A DNA stretch of 64,000 bases from Schistosoma haematobium. Taxonomy: Eukaryota; Platyhelminthes; Trematoda; Strigeidida; Schistosomatidae. The stretch is taken from contig NC_067197.1 of NCBI RefSeq assembly GCF_000699445.3, positions 7,012,152 through 7,076,151 on the forward strand, read 5' to 3'. The notes under the pieces were generated by a model, which was given only the letters and a program-made list of their open reading frames with translations, ran no database searches and was not told the DNA's origin. The translations under genes were made by a program, and so were the position numbers. Shown piece by piece: positions 20,371 through 35,000 of this stretch (position 1 is its first letter; every line of letters begins with the position of its first letter).

Positions 20371-22170
20371 TATAAAATCATATACACCAGTTATCGTCAT
20401 GAGTAAACACTGGAAGTTTTTAGTACATAAAATAATATTTATATGTTTTTCTTAGTTTCATTAAGAGGTGGCTTTTAGGTTGTCAATCAGTAGGATGCAC
20501 ATTCAAACCCGCTTCATCATATTCGATTTAGACTATCAGGTAGAATATTACTAACAATAATATTAGCTGAGTAAGTGAACTTTCAGTTTGTAAATGAGTT
20601 AAGTTATACATAAAAATACCTTATTGATAAATTCTGAGTCTTATAACTAGATCAACTCACACTTCATTGCAGCATTCTTGCCTCATCTATCAAACAAATA
20701 CTCCAATAATATAAGCTAAAAGTATGTTTTTAAGATGATTTTCTAGGTAAACTGGAAGTATTTAGGTACAACTCGTTTTATTTGTATTCACTGATACTTA
20801 CAGAGACGGAAAGACTTACCCAATCACAACTGCCTTACATATATACACACACATCTGTTAGTGAACATGGTCACAAACCTAGATATACTACTGATACATA
20901 ATAAACATTTTGTTGCATGGCAGCACTGATGATATTCTAAAAATAAAACATCATTGTGTCAATGGATATTTTTAGTTCGCTCATCTGAAATTTGTTTCGA
21001 ATCATTGTAAGGTCATAATGGCCATTCCAGGCATGACCTACAGGTTAATCAATAATATTTATAAATGACCTGATAGCTGAATATAACATCGTCATGAAAA
21101 AGTTGTTGAATAAACAATCATTATCATATGTTTACCCACATTCTATAATTAACTTTTGAGAAGTAGTAAGGACAGATTTTTTTAAAGTTTAGACCCTGTA
21201 GAGCGAACTATAACCAGCCTAATTGTAATTGAGTTCAAGACAAAAACATTACTGTAAATGTGGGTATTTAAAGATGTTTAAATATTGATCGACTGTAAAC
21301 AGGTATTTGTCTCAAAGTTTCAGGAAATCAATGTGTGGTACTTTCTGTACTCATGATAGTCAATGAAAACTACCATAACTGAGACTATGACAAAATTAAA
21401 TCAACGTGAAAATCATGGTTGTGGCAGAACAATACACGCATCTAACCGATATTGTTCGAATATAGTCCTTACAAACTTTAGGTACTTCTTCGGTATATCA
21501 TTCAGTTATACCCCGTCATTAAAACATGTCCAAAAACGGAGTCAAATTCAGGTGAAGAAATACACCAGTGGTCAGGCATTCGTGCCCATCTTTCGAAACG
21601 AAGAATGAATACTTAATTTAAGCATCCAGGTCCAGTTCAGGAACAAAGCTGGTTTTCTTGGATTCGCTATAACCGAGCTCCAGTCAGGAGTCAAATTATG
21701 AAAAGCTAATATTTCACGTGACATTAGTCGGATTGATTTTTCTGTGGATATAAAAAGTTTACTCTTCCGTATAAACTGAGACGACCAGTCTAATAGCATT
21801 AACTCCAGCTCCTCAACTCAACTAATAACTCCATCAACCCTATTTTTATCACTTGATTACCCTTATCTGATAGACCATTGGAAATAAACTTTTAATACTA
21901 CCCAAAAACTTAGCATTTATTAAATAGCTAAAAATCAAAATGGTCCAAAATAACTAACACGTTTTATCACTATCTCAGTTTTCAGTAATATATAATCTTA
22001 ATACTACGGAGAGGATTCCCTGGGGGTACTGTGTATATTACAGGGCGATACGACAGCATTTCGAGAGAAAACCTGGGATCTGCTAACCATTAAAACTTCT
22101 AAATAAATATTTTTAAAAATGAAATTCAACTTATTAATGCCAGCTGCTTAAACAATCAAAGCGATCTAAT
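20371..22170. other. Nothing recognised
   Basis: AT-rich DNA. The 81-codon plus ORF at 21363 and the antisense ORF at 21799-21572 show no domain, and no splice context supports an exon. Confidence 0.4.
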
Positions 22171-22365
22171 TAGTTGACTGAAGTTAGGAATTTAAATCAT
22201 TGGGTGCCGATTAAAAGTCTGAGAGTTAAGCGCTCGCCACAAGACCTGAATAAACTGGGTTCGATCCTTAGTGGGATCGTAGATGCGTGCTGTTGTGGTG
22301 TCCGACAGCAAGACGATAGATTTATTTAGAGCTTCCTGGATTTCGATGGTTTTCTAACTAAAGTC
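22171..22365 (+). repeat. Foldback repeat, single decayed plus arm
   Basis: GACTGAAGTTAGG, GAGTTAAGCGCTCGC and the B-box-like GGGTTCGATCC are followed by a hammerhead relic (GTGTCCGACAGCAAGACGATAG) and TTCGATGGTTTTCTAACTAAAG. The arm is complete in outline but the core residues are lost. Confidence 0.6.
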
Positions 22366-24416
22366 AACTCATACATATATTGCATGAATTTATTCCTTCG
22401 CTTTCGGGACAAAGTGGCTTTTTACTATTATTAACACTAGAATTATTTATCTTGATAATATCCACTATGCTGACGTGAAGCATAGCAATCTAAACCGAAA
22501 CACATTTATCAGCAGAAGTGATGAGGGAAGGTAATGATTTTGGAAAACAAGAGATTATGATCAAGGTAGAATAAGTGGTTGGACAGATCTTTATAGTATA
22601 TATAGTTCTAGGTTTCTAGATGTATGGCAAATGTTTCTGCAATGCAAAGAGGACGAAAGCTCAGTCTTTGGCGAATTTTTATCTACCTTGTAGACGATTT
22701 TGAACGCTGCGTTTGTCATGATCGAATAAACCGTGTTCACATGCTAATCGATTATTGAGACGTTTACAGACACATTTCCTCCTTTATGTGGCCAAGCTAT
22801 GAAATGCTCATAGATAGAATGAGCATTGAACTACATGCATAATTAGATTCATAAGAGCATGTAGACTGGTAATTAAGCACACAAGTGGTAAGATCAAACA
22901 GCTTACCACTTAAACTTTTCCTGAACATCAGTTCGCTGAATACTACTAATCAATAAGTTCGTGAGTGAGAAATTATCCTTAGTATGATTGGAGGTTCGAC
23001 ACCTTTGAAACTGATTTAAAGGACTTACTTCGATGGGGAATCTACTTGTAGTTTTAGATGTTCAAATTTTATAATTTTGTCAATAAGTCATGGGGGATAT
23101 CTATTTTGACAATGACTTTACTTATGATGTTCATATGTCAAATCAGTACTGAGAATCCTTCGAATTCGTACAGCAGGAGACAATGAGATCCCCCACCTGC
23201 TTACCACTAAAGACGTACATGTTGCACATTTATAAAAAATCAGAACTATACATAAAAGGAACGTATTCAATCTCTTCTCCAATTACGGATTTAATTTCTC
23301 GTTTCCCAAGGTCAACCTCCTCCTCATATCTCCTTTCTATTGGCTTTTTACTCCGTAGTGACGTATTTCTGCCTCCACCTATTCTATGATCATACTTATT
23401 TCAAACTTATTATTTTGTTTTATCGCGCTAACCAACCCTTCTTCACAATTATTTATCTTTATCTATTTTCTCGATGAATTTACAAGGTCTCAACAACTAC
23501 ATTTTCAGTTTCTCAGTAAGAATAACATATCAGTATTTCTGCTTATTCCATCTCTCCATTATCATGTTTAGCAAATTTATTACCATAACCATCATTCTTA
23601 TTAACAGTTATATTCATTATCATTCTGAAAAAAAACGAGTATATATTTTTGATATGAAGCTTTGAAAAATGAATTTGCCGAAGAGAGAACTCTACTGAAA
23701 CAATCTTTGAAATTTTGTGTTTCAATGAACAGATTTCATTTACATCTATATTCGTGCCAGTATCTATGTTATGACTGATTAGAATTATAATGTACTTTGA
23801 TTAACAATAAAGGAAAATTAAACAGGTGAATTCTATACTTTACTTTTAAAAAATGAAATAAGATGAATCACTTAACACATTGTATGAATGTTACACTTAA
23901 ACGGTAACTACTGCATAGTATGCTTATAGTAATGACAATACAATTCCCTCAGTTAGCACTTCAATTATAAGACAATATTGATTACTTCAGTCGTCCCACC
24001 TCCTTAGAATAGTCAGATAAATAAGGAACAAAGATGTAAGAACACGATGATAATAATGTGTTACATATGGCTATTGTTATTTTTATCATTAACCAGTCTA
24101 ATGAAATCGGAAATAAAAAGTAAATTTAAGATATTAGAAAAACAACACAGGAATTCGACCATAAGGAATGCGAAAAGGTAGCATGCGCACACATAGCATA
24201 TATATATGATTAGAAACGAACCCATACACACAAACGATCAGACATAAAAACTAAATTATATTTCTGTTTTCAATTGAGACTACGATTTGGACACAATTTA
24301 TTCGATTCAATTTTATTGTCGATAAGTTGTTATGATAATACTGCTAACAATGTGAATAGTAATGATAATAATAATGATCGGAGAATCTGTAGTGTGATGT
24401 AGTGAATATATGTATA

Positions 24417-24447
<31 letters not shown>

Positions 24448-26097
24448 GAAGGAATGAGTTAAATGATGACGGCAGATGAATACGCACTGACATGCTCCAC
24501 ATATATGATACAATAATGACGGAGTCTAATTAGCATACATAAAAAATTAACGCTTTTTTACCAGAGAAAAAAAGGTGAATAATTTAACAATAGTCAAGTG
24601 AATTAATTACATTAACCAATAATGATAAGAATCAGATTGCAAGGTAAAGCATACCTACACATTAGACACCTAAAAAACTGATCATGAAAGTAAAAACATC
24701 CAAAATGAATATTAAACAGCATACACAGACACACATACATTTATCATCATCATTATGAGACAAATACACTAGACTAGAACATATAGCGTAACGTAGATAT
24801 GCATTTTTTCTAAACATTAATTGTAATGATCTGTATTGGGAAACACTAAGTAGTGACATTCACAAAAAGAAATGTATTTATCTCACTTTTATTACACGAG
24901 CTATAAACACAAACACACACACACACACACACACACACTAATGAATGAGATGTATAGTATGCTTTTTGTCATTTACAACAGAGATCCAATTCAAATGGTT
25001 TCGTATTTGTAGTTATGTGATTTTGTTAATCACAATTGTCTAACAAAACAAACAAACAAACAAACAAAAGATTAGTTGTTATAACAAATGACTAAATTGA
25101 AAGTTTATATCATTGGGAAAGTGGACGGGAAAATAAACTCAAGAAAAATATCTCTCATTAAAAAAAAGCAAATGGAAACTAATCATTAAAATAAAAACAA
25201 AAGGATAATAATCCAGTTAAGAATTACAATATACGCCTAGGATTTTGTAAATTTTGAAAAGGAGTCAAAGCAATAGTATTTTCAAGTCAATTTGTAAATA
25301 GATTGAATAGATTAAAAGAGAGAGAAAGAGGTAATTAGCTCAGCATTATAGAGATAGGTCATTTCAAGATTCATACATACATACATACATACACAGATCG
25401 ACAGAGATAGAGAGAATTACTGAAATAGTCATAAATTATAAATTGGATCTTTTTCAACATTGAAAAAATACAACAAGAATATTATGTAATAATTCTCTCG
25501 GAATGTTACTCAATGATTGTCATATAGATTGATTTAAAAAGGAAATGAGATTTCTTTTTCTTGTAAAGAAAAGCAATTATAGTTTTACAAAATTCAACAC
25601 ACACACATACATTGTTGAAGTGGTTCACATACTCCAACTGTATTGAAAGAGTGAAATATGAGTTGACTGATGCTGATTAAAATAACTGATTTGGACGTAT
25701 TATATTCAGAGATTTATTATTATTATTATTATCGATGAAATTAACGGGGAAAGAAGGAACACACGTGTATAATGAACGGAAACCGCTAATGATTATGACG
25801 ATGTTGATGACAATGAGATAACAATAATAAGTGAAATTGATAAATTTCTAAAGAAAACTACTACTACTACTGCTAAAGAGGAAAAATACAATGAGAGGAA
25901 AACAGAAAATAAAATGCTGTATCACTGAAATCTACTTCGCTCCTTCTCCCCTACACACACACTATTCGAATGTCATAATGGGTCTTAAATTAAGTATTTT
26001 TTAAAAAGGAGAATAGCATCTATCACCGACAATGAAATCAAAATTATTCAATAAAGAAAGCATGGTATCATTGTAATATTTTTCTCTTTCTATCTAT
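22366..26097. other. Non-coding 3' flank of AGFG gene, microsatellite-rich
   Basis: Microsatellites: (GA)n 24421-24447, (CA)n 24912-24938, (AAAC)n 25043-25069, (CATA)n 25371-25394, (ATT)n 25714-25732. A minus-strand AATAAA at about 25711-25716 lies some 380 bp past the AGFG stop and could be its polyadenylation signal. No gene is supported; all ORFs are short and motif-free. Confidence 0.45.
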
Positions 26098-29000
26098 TCA
26101 GAAAGGATTGAAATTGGACAATTGATAACGAGTAGTAGAATCACTAGTATGACCAAGTTGTCCAACTACTCCATTCTGTAAACCAAAAAAAAAATGAGAG
26201 AAAAAAAGGAAACAGGAATTCAGAATTCTGGACATAGTAAATGTTTAATCGTAATAGAAGTGTTGAACAAGTTTATTGTACAACACAATAAATTACAGAA
26301 CGAACAAGAAATAATTTTTCTAAACAATCCTCCCATTTGGAAATGCTTATCTTTTATTTATATCATAACAAAAGGTATGAGTTTACAACTCAAAATACTT
26401 AGAATTTCTTTTCGGATTATCTACTCATTTAAAACAAAGAGCGATTTTCAGTAACACAACTTTAACTGACAGACATTTATTATTAATGTGAAAATCTTTC
26501 TCAGAGAAAAAAAAACTACAAAATGTTTTGATTATTACATACAACTTTCACACAGAATGTTGTTTACTACTATTGAACAGGAGATATTTGTGAGTCGGGA
26601 AAGAAGTACAAAGTAAAAATATATACGAAAGTGATCACTTACGAAAATCGATATCATGCAGAAGCTGTGATCAGTAAGATCGTCAACAATAATCCAGTGT
26701 TTTTGGGAAAAAAAATTCATTTTAGAATAGAGTGAATCAGAAAATGTCAGCTGCTTACACATTTTCAGAAGCAATATCATTCACCTTCGTCGTATACTCT
26801 ATCTTCCTAAATTTACATCTAGGCCAAATTTATTAAGCGTAAGCAACTACTATTGTTAATAGTTTGGCTTATCGATTTTATCACTGGTCTTCCATCTACA
26901 GCGAATCATAATGAAAATAGAGAGCCTGGCACAAATATGAATCAGTTCAAGTTCCCAAAATACAACAACACAGAATATATATAAAACAGATAGTCATAAA
27001 GGAAATATCAATTTGATGTAAGTTACAAAAAACTATTAGTAATTTTACGCTGAATAGTAAATATTTCATTACACGTTAATCACATTGTTAGTACTATAGG
27101 GAGTTCTAAATATTCCACGATCTGGACAGGGTCAAACTAGAATACGATGACTGATCCATTTTCAACTAATCAGTGCTAGAGGACAAGCCTCGATTACATT
27201 AGCAACTAAGGATTTAAATATGATGTTAACTGATATCTGATGACCAGTTATTATGAATATATTACCATATACTACTTAGGCAAAATTCCTCTGAATCATT
27301 TAATACATTTGTTTGAACTTGAAACCACGTGGCTAGTACGCAAATGACTTGAGCAGTAAATAGGAATAGTAAATAGTATGAATTGTTTGGACGTAATAGT
27401 ATAGCCCCCAAATGCCCTGGTATGGCCGAGAGTGGGGAGAGTCCGCTCTCCCTCTCCAAATGCTTTCACATGGCCACGCGTATATAGCCTCTGCCAGGGA
27501 AGTCCTACTCACCGCCTTCTCGCACCAGGGGTGTTGTTTACAAAGTTAAGAGAATGAAAAGCGAATGTCCGGCGCTTTAACTAAGTTGGTGTTCCGTACG
27601 GAGGGTCAACCTAGGGGAGTTGGAAAACCCTGATTTCAAACCAATAGTGCACATGGGCTCCAGGATCGTGAAGGAACAAATGGCGTATGGACCAATTGTT
27701 GGTCACCGGCTACCATGGGACTGCATCTCCTTACGACGCTCCACTGCCTTGTGGATCAGACCTTCATATCGAAGGCTCCGAGTGTGGCCCCCTAAGAAAA
27801 CTACCTGCTTCGGTTTGGGCACCCAAGCAGTATCACAGCCCTCACATATCAAATGACGTTTGTGTGGCGCATATGTATTTGGTGCATCCTTGTACCAATA
27901 TCTATGTGTTAAAATAAATAAATAGTATATTAGTATGGTGTACACAAATAGCACTAAAAACGGATTTAACGTGTTAAACACAAAAATGCCTAGATGAAAT
28001 ATGACATATTCGTAATATGAATCACTTACCACGGGATTATTCATTTTTGTAGGAAAATTATTAGCTGGGTGCATGGTGGGTGAAAAAGAACTAGCAGTTA
28101 CTTGTGAATGATAATGGGCAGATGTAGAGTTCGCCAAGTTAGAAAATGGATTTGCATTAAATGACTGCTGGGCATTTGAGAGGAATGGGTTTTTACTTTC
28201 TGGATTAGATAGACTCAAAGTTCCAGGAAACTGATTGATACTTGAAGGTACTGTCATAATGGGATAACTTGTGAATGGATTAGTAAATCTGTTAAAAGCT
28301 GGAGGATTTGGAACTCCAACTGTTGGATTGGCAAAGGGATTGAGTGATTGTAAACTATCCTTGAAAGATGTATTCGCAGACCATCCATGTGTTGTTTCGA
28401 CAACAGGATTATTGGAATAAGAAATATGAGGTGAGAATGGGGTGACCCATTGACTGGCTGATACACTAGACACATTGGTTTTAGGTAATGTAATATCATT
28501 TGTACCTTTTTCCATTATTTCTGGATTCATTGATTTAAGTCCGGTATTTTTAAATAAACCATCCAATTCTGCAAGTGCGGCATACTTATCTCCACCACTT
28601 GGACCAGGGAAACTAGACATTGTATTTATCGATGAACTTGAGAAAATATTCGATATAGTAGGATTTATGTTAGAAGGGAATGATTTAACTGTTGAATTAT
28701 TTATAGAAGTAAGGACATCAGGACAGAAATTCGCGAAGAGATCAGACTTCGTAGTAGTAGTTGTTGTTGTTGTGGTAGTGGTGGTAACAGCAGCAGTATT
28801 TGAAGAGGAAGAAGTTGGAGTGGAAAAAGAAGCGAATGGATCAGCGGTCGCTTTGTTAAATGCATCCTGTTTTTGACTAAAGGTGAAATGATTCGTGACA
28901 GATTGTTGTGGTATCTAAAATTAATGATAAGATTTCATAAATCGAGAGAAAAACAGTCTGCAAAAGAACACAATGGCACAAACAGTATAAATAAAAAACA

Positions 29001-32000
29001 TCGTAAACCATTCTTGAGTTTAGAATGAGAACACTTCAGTTTTAGATTACTGAGAATATTCGGTGACTTTTTTGTTCGATCATTGTTATCTGCGATGGAT
29101 TGCAGAAATCTGTGAAACAACTGTTTCCTTTGTATCGTCTAAACTTGCATTAATTTATTTCTGTTATTTATTTACTCTGAAGTGGCTTGCATTAAGTCAC
29201 GAAACGTCAGAAATATAAGTTTCTACTCATTGGGATATAACAAAAAATGTTTATTTATTATTACCTTTCCTGATTGCATTTCCAACTGAACTTGCTCCGC
29301 GTAATAAACCACTTGTTTACTTGTTATAACTGCGGATGCAATTGTTTACTTGCCCCCTGAACAAGGGCTGATACTACTCGACGTAAGAAAGAAGATAAAA
29401 TTGTAGACAAAGAGTTTATTATACTTACTTACTTACGCCTGTTACTCCTCGTGAAGGAGCATAGGCCGCTCACCAGCATTCTCCATCCAATCCTGTCCTG
29501 GGCAATCCTTTCTAGCTCCGTCCAGTTGTAATTCATCCTTTTCATATCTGCTTCTATTATCCGACGTAATGTGTTCTTTGGCCTTCCTCTTTTTCGCTTC
29601 CCTTCAGGATTCCAAGTTAGGGCTTGCCTCGTGATGCAGTTGGACGATTTGCGTAATGTATGTCCTATCCATTTCCATCGTCTTTTCCTAATTTCTTCTT
29701 CAGCTGGAAGTTGGTTTGTTCTCTCCCACAGAAGGCTATTGCTGATGGTATCCGGCCAATGGAGTTGAGTATCTTGCGTAGACAGCTATTTATAAATACT
29801 TGTACTTTCTTGATTGTGGTTGTTGTAGTTCTCCAAGTTTCAGCTCCATACAGTAGAACTGTCTTGACGTTCGTATTGAAGATTCTCACTTTGATATTGG
29901 TTGAAAGTTGTTTTGAGTTACAAATGTACTTCAATTGTAGGAATGCGACCCTTGCTTTGCCGATCCTCGCCTTTACGTCTGCATCGGATCCTCCTTGTTC
30001 ATCGATGATGCTTCCCAGGTATGCGAAGGACTCTACATCTTCCAGAGTTTCGCCATCAAGGGTGATTGGATTGCTGTTCTCCGCTTTGAATTTGAGGACC
30101 TTAGTTTTCCCTTTGTGTACGCTGAGGCCTACTGATGCAGAGACTGCTGCTACATTGGCTGTCTTTATCTGCATCTGTTCGTGTGTACGTGATAGGAGGG
30201 CTAGGTCATCTGCGAAGTCCAAATCGTCTAATTGGTTCTGAGCTGTCCATTGTATGCCGTGTTTTCCTTCAGATGTTGAGGTCTTCATAATCCAGTCGAC
30301 CACCAGAAGAAAGAGGAAGGGAGAGAGTAAACAGCCTTGTCTGACTCCGGTCCTTACTTGGAATGCATCTGTCAGCTGTCCTCCATGCACGACCTTGCAC
30401 TGTAGTCCGTCATATGAGTTCCGGATAATATTGACAATCTTCTCAGGAACTCCGTGGTGTCGAAGAAGTTTCCATAATGTCCTCCTATCTACACTGTCGA
30501 ATGCCTTTTCATAATCAATGAAGTTGATATACAGTGACGAATTCCACTCAACTGATTGTTCGACGATGATCCGTAGTGTCGCAATTTGGTCTGTGCACGA
30601 CCGATCCTTACGGAATCTAGCTTGTTGATCACGAAGTTTGGCGTCTACTGCATCTTTCATCCGGTTCAGCAAAACTCTGTTAAAGACTTTCCCTGGTATT
30701 GACAGTAGTGTAATGCCTCTGTAGTTTGCACATTTGCTCCTTTCTTTGGAATCTTGATGAGGTGTCCTTCTTTCCAGTCCATCGGCACTTGTTCCTCCTC
30801 CCAAATCTTTTTGAATAGAGGGTAAAGCATGCTTGTGGTTGCTTCGATGTCTGATTTCAGTGCTTCAGCTGGTATGTTGTCGGGTCCTGCTGCTTTCCCG
30901 TTCTTGATTTGTCTGACGACCAATCTAATTTCTTCCGTAGTTGGTGGATTGACATCTATAGGAAGATCTATGTGTGCTGCTTCGATGTCCGGTGGATTCA
31001 TTGGAGCCGGCCTATTCAGGAGTTCCTCGAAGTATTCTACCCATCTGTTACGCTGTTGTTGAATTTCGGTGATTGGCTTGCCTTCTTTGTCTTTGACCGG
31101 CCTCTCTGGTTTACTGTATTTCCCTGCTAGTTTCTTCGTTGTATCGTGAAGCTGTTTCATATTTCCTTCTCTAGCAGCTTTTTCTGCCGTCGTTGCTGTT
31201 TGTCCACTTGTCCAGTTCTTTTTTAGCTTCAGTTTTAAATTGGCTACAACTAGGTGGTGATCTGAAGCTACGTCAGCACCTCTCCTGGTTCTCACATCTT
31301 CCATTGTCCTTCGGAATTTTTTGTTGATGCAAATATGATCTATTTGGTTCTCTGTAGTGTGGTCCGGTGAGATCCATGTAGCCTTGTGTATACGCTTGTG
31401 TGGAAATATTGTGCCTCCTATGACCAATTTGTTGAATGCACATAGATTTGCAAATCTTTCTCCATTTTCGTTTCTTTCTCCCAGTCCATGTCGTCCCATA
31501 ATATCTTCATATCCAGTGTTGTCTATTCCGACTTTGGCATTTAGATCTCCCATCAGTTTATTATACAGCAACCACAAATCCCCGGCTGACCAACCACTAA
31601 TTCAAAAACTGTATCGAAGGTATACTGAATTATGTATTATTTACTTACCTAGTCAATAGGTTTATTCAAATATATCGAACTAGGCAGTAGTTGATGCAAA
31701 TTAATCAATAATTTAGTGTATGTATGGAATTCGCAATGCCAATTAACTTAACTGAACTAACTAACAATATAATAAATTACTGAGTTGAATATTTGCTTTG
31801 TATTGATACATGGTATTCCTACTAGGTGTTAACAATCCTTCAGAAACAACGATGATTCAACATAGAGACGTCACCGAATATCCTCAAATTAAAAGTGAGA
31901 AGTTTTTCTCCACATAACAGATTCAATTATAGCTGTTTCCAAAATGTCATCAATGAAAGAGTTGAGGAGAAAAGATGAGGCTGAATAACCCTGTCTAGCA

Positions 32001-35000
32001 TCCAGCTACGTTAAGATTATCTTGACATCAGAACAGATGGCTTCACAAAGACCTTTGGTAATCAAGTTTATAACTTCGCTAACCAGTTACACGGTTACAT
32101 ATTGATCACAATTAAATATTAAAAATCCGTTAAACTGCACACCTATAAATATATTCGCTACTCATTATGAAGGCAGTTAGGAATATATAAAGCGGTATAA
32201 TCGGTTACATATTAAAACTAACCAAGCTGTCTCCATTGACATTACTAACTTGTGTTGTCCCGCTGGTTAGATTGCTTTGGGAAGGAAGATTAGTACTTGA
32301 GCGAGTAGGCAGAACAATAAGTCCAGCAGCTGCATTACCACATGTATTACGTTGGCCTTTCTGATTCATGTTTTTCTCTGACTGCTCAAGAAGTTCTCGA
32401 TTTTCTTTCACAGCTTCAGATTCTATCTGTGACGTTGGTTCGCGATACCTAAAAGGAATAAGATCATTTAATTACTGATCCATAGATGCACTGTGGGCAA
32501 TAATCTGTTTAGAATTGATAAACATTTGTAACAGAAACCGAGATATCAACAATAAAACTTAGTTGGACTACAACATTTACAAACCAAATATTGATTCATG
32601 GAGAAATGTAATAATATAGCAGTACGTAGGAAATTCGAATAACAGAGAAGGCTGAATGACACTATGTTTTATCGCACTGTACTAATGGGACATGGCAACT
32701 TGAACCGGTGGGAGCACATGTGTCCAAGGACCTACGTCGACTATGACTGACCGATTCCTGCTACGCGGCCGGGGTATATCAACGCAATAGTTAGCGATAC
32801 ATAACGTAATTGGTGCACGCAAAAGCGATCGCAATCCAATTACAACTCAAAACTCTTGACCCAGGTGGCAACTATTAAGAAGACAAAGCGTGCACTGCAA
32901 AGAATATACAGTAGAGGAAAATACTTACTTAAACCTGTTAACTCTCATGGGGCATAGGCCGCCATCCAGGAGGTAAAAATGCCAGCCCTTTATATACAAA
33001 TTCACTTTGTAACGATTGTCAATAATTAGGACTTAAATGAATATCATATTGAATGAATATATAGCAGAAACTGTCGGAATACACTTGAATACCATATTGA
33101 AATAATCAATAGCTGAAATTATCAGAATACAATCAAATGTTATAATAGGCGATTATCATACTGATTTAATCAATAATCATGCGTTCCTTACCAATAAAAC
33201 ACCGACTATGTGGTAGAAAAAGTATTGTTCGAGTAGTATGCCATACTCAGTGTGATACTCTACTCGCCTATGACCAGTTACTGATCATAAAAGCTTAAGA
33301 GACCCAGGATACATTAGTGGACAAAAAGTTTCCAAATGTTTCTACATATTACGCCTAATAATACTAGCCAGCTCTTTAAACTGTAGTGGCTCGAAAGTGC
33401 GTATTTTAGCTACTAAGCTACTGTACTAATACCAGTAGGTTAGAAGTAAAGTTCTTTCCATGAAATAATTACCATACTGGACATCGATGACTTCTTATTT
33501 TTAGGAGTCAAAAATATTGAATCCGAAGTAACATATACTTTTCCCGTGCAGTTTCATTATCGGTGAACTTTGAAGTGCAGATACAATCCTATAATATATC
33601 TTAAAAAGTTACCATGAACTCAGCTAAGTCAGCAAGATAGATCAAAGTATAAACAGCTTATTGAGCAGTTTCAGTTGATACACTTCAATTAGTTTATTTC
33701 CAGGCACTCGAAGTACAAATAAACTCTCAGTATGTGGGGAATCGGTGAGCGTCATGTAGTTATGTGAAGGCATACTAATTAAATCGTTAAAACTTGAAAT
33801 TAATCTCAGCTGCGGTGTCTTTTAATACGTTTTTGGTATAATTCACTCCTAATCACTGACAATTTCCTTTTTCGTGGTTAGCGTCAGGAATTTCAAGTTC
33901 GTAAAAGCAATTCTCTTGTTTTTTAAGCTTTAAACGTGAAATCAAATAATTTAAATATTGCAATAAACGTTAAATTAGAAATCTGACTTAATTAGCTCAA
34001 ACTCTGTAACCTGAAACTGACCACTTCTTGGCTTTTGTCACCTAGTCTCAACGTCGAGAAGTAACGTGCGGAATGGGAGCAGCATCTGCAAAATTTGTTT
34101 AAGCAATTGAAACCGATAGTTGTTGAAAGTCGTTACATTATATTCAACCCATTGAATCTTTTATTACTTATCTGCTGTAATTTATATATTTAACCCACTA
34201 TGTAAAAGTATGTATGAGTCCGATTAAACGTATGTCTGCACCTCAATATTCATCTATCCTCCCACTGGTTGAAAGCGCAGACAATCAGAAACTTACAACT
34301 GATTAAGACTCATAAAATAAATATAGATATTTCGACTTTTTATTTGCACACCCATTCTCCGATGTTCTTGCTTGTCGATTTAATTAATAATCAACAATAG
34401 ACTCATGAACTGGTGTTTTAGCTTTGGAACATTCTTAGGTAAATTCATAGTACTATTAAGAGAATTGGCCTGCTAAAATACTCAACGGGACATCACATGT
34501 TGGAGTCAAATGGAAAGAAACTAACCCTTAAAACAGTTCGTACAGTTAGAAAGTGACCACTGAATGCGAAAGATACGTGTTTTTAATTTGACTGTCGATG
34601 CTTTTGGACTTTTGTCGAAATGTATTATCATCCGTGGGTAGGAAAAATTGTAGTCAAGTGTAGCGTTAAGTAAGTCAGTCGCAAAATAGAACCTGGTATG
34701 TAAGTGCATCGGTTCAAGTTGCCATACTCCCGGGCAGTATCAAAGCTCACACACAAATCAAGTGACTTGTGTGGTGTATATGTATTCGGTACCCCTTTGT
34801 ACCAACATTTGTGTTCAAATAAATAAATTAGCACAACAATAGGTTATCGTCAGGCTAAATCCCACAGTATTAGTGGCAATAGGAAAGATGAGGGGTCGAA
34901 GATACGATTTAAGAAAACATAAATTAGTGAAGTAAAAACAGAAAATAATGCGAGCAATTCAGCTAATGATTTGGGAGAAGATATAGAATGAATCCACTTG

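Larger units (their letters stand above)
29413..31566 (-). mobile_element. 5'-truncated RTE (SR2-like) non-LTR retrotransposon with target duplication
   Basis: AGTTTATTATAC is duplicated at 29413-29424 and 31555-31566. The element between is about 2.13 kb, lies in AGFG intron 4 in the same orientation as the gene, and ends in a (TAAG)n-type tail. It keeps the C-terminal endonuclease, the full reverse transcriptase region and the 3' end. Its 5' part, including the endonuclease start, was never copied, typical of target-primed reverse transcription. Confidence 0.9.

Noticed and set aside
21363..21799. Overlapping ORFs at 21363-21608 and 21799-21572 as an exon of an unknown gene
   Set aside because: Neither strand shows a domain, splice-site pair or codon pattern that sets it apart from surrounding DNA.
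24421..25394. CRISPR-like or satellite array
   Set aside because: The repeats are simple di- and tetranucleotide microsatellites without unique spacers.
27703..28029. Extension of the AGFG ORF beyond 28030 to 27703
   Set aside because: A strong donor (GTAAGT) lies at 28029 and the extension runs through intron into the R1 repeat. A short exon ending in NPF at 26098 continues in the right phase.
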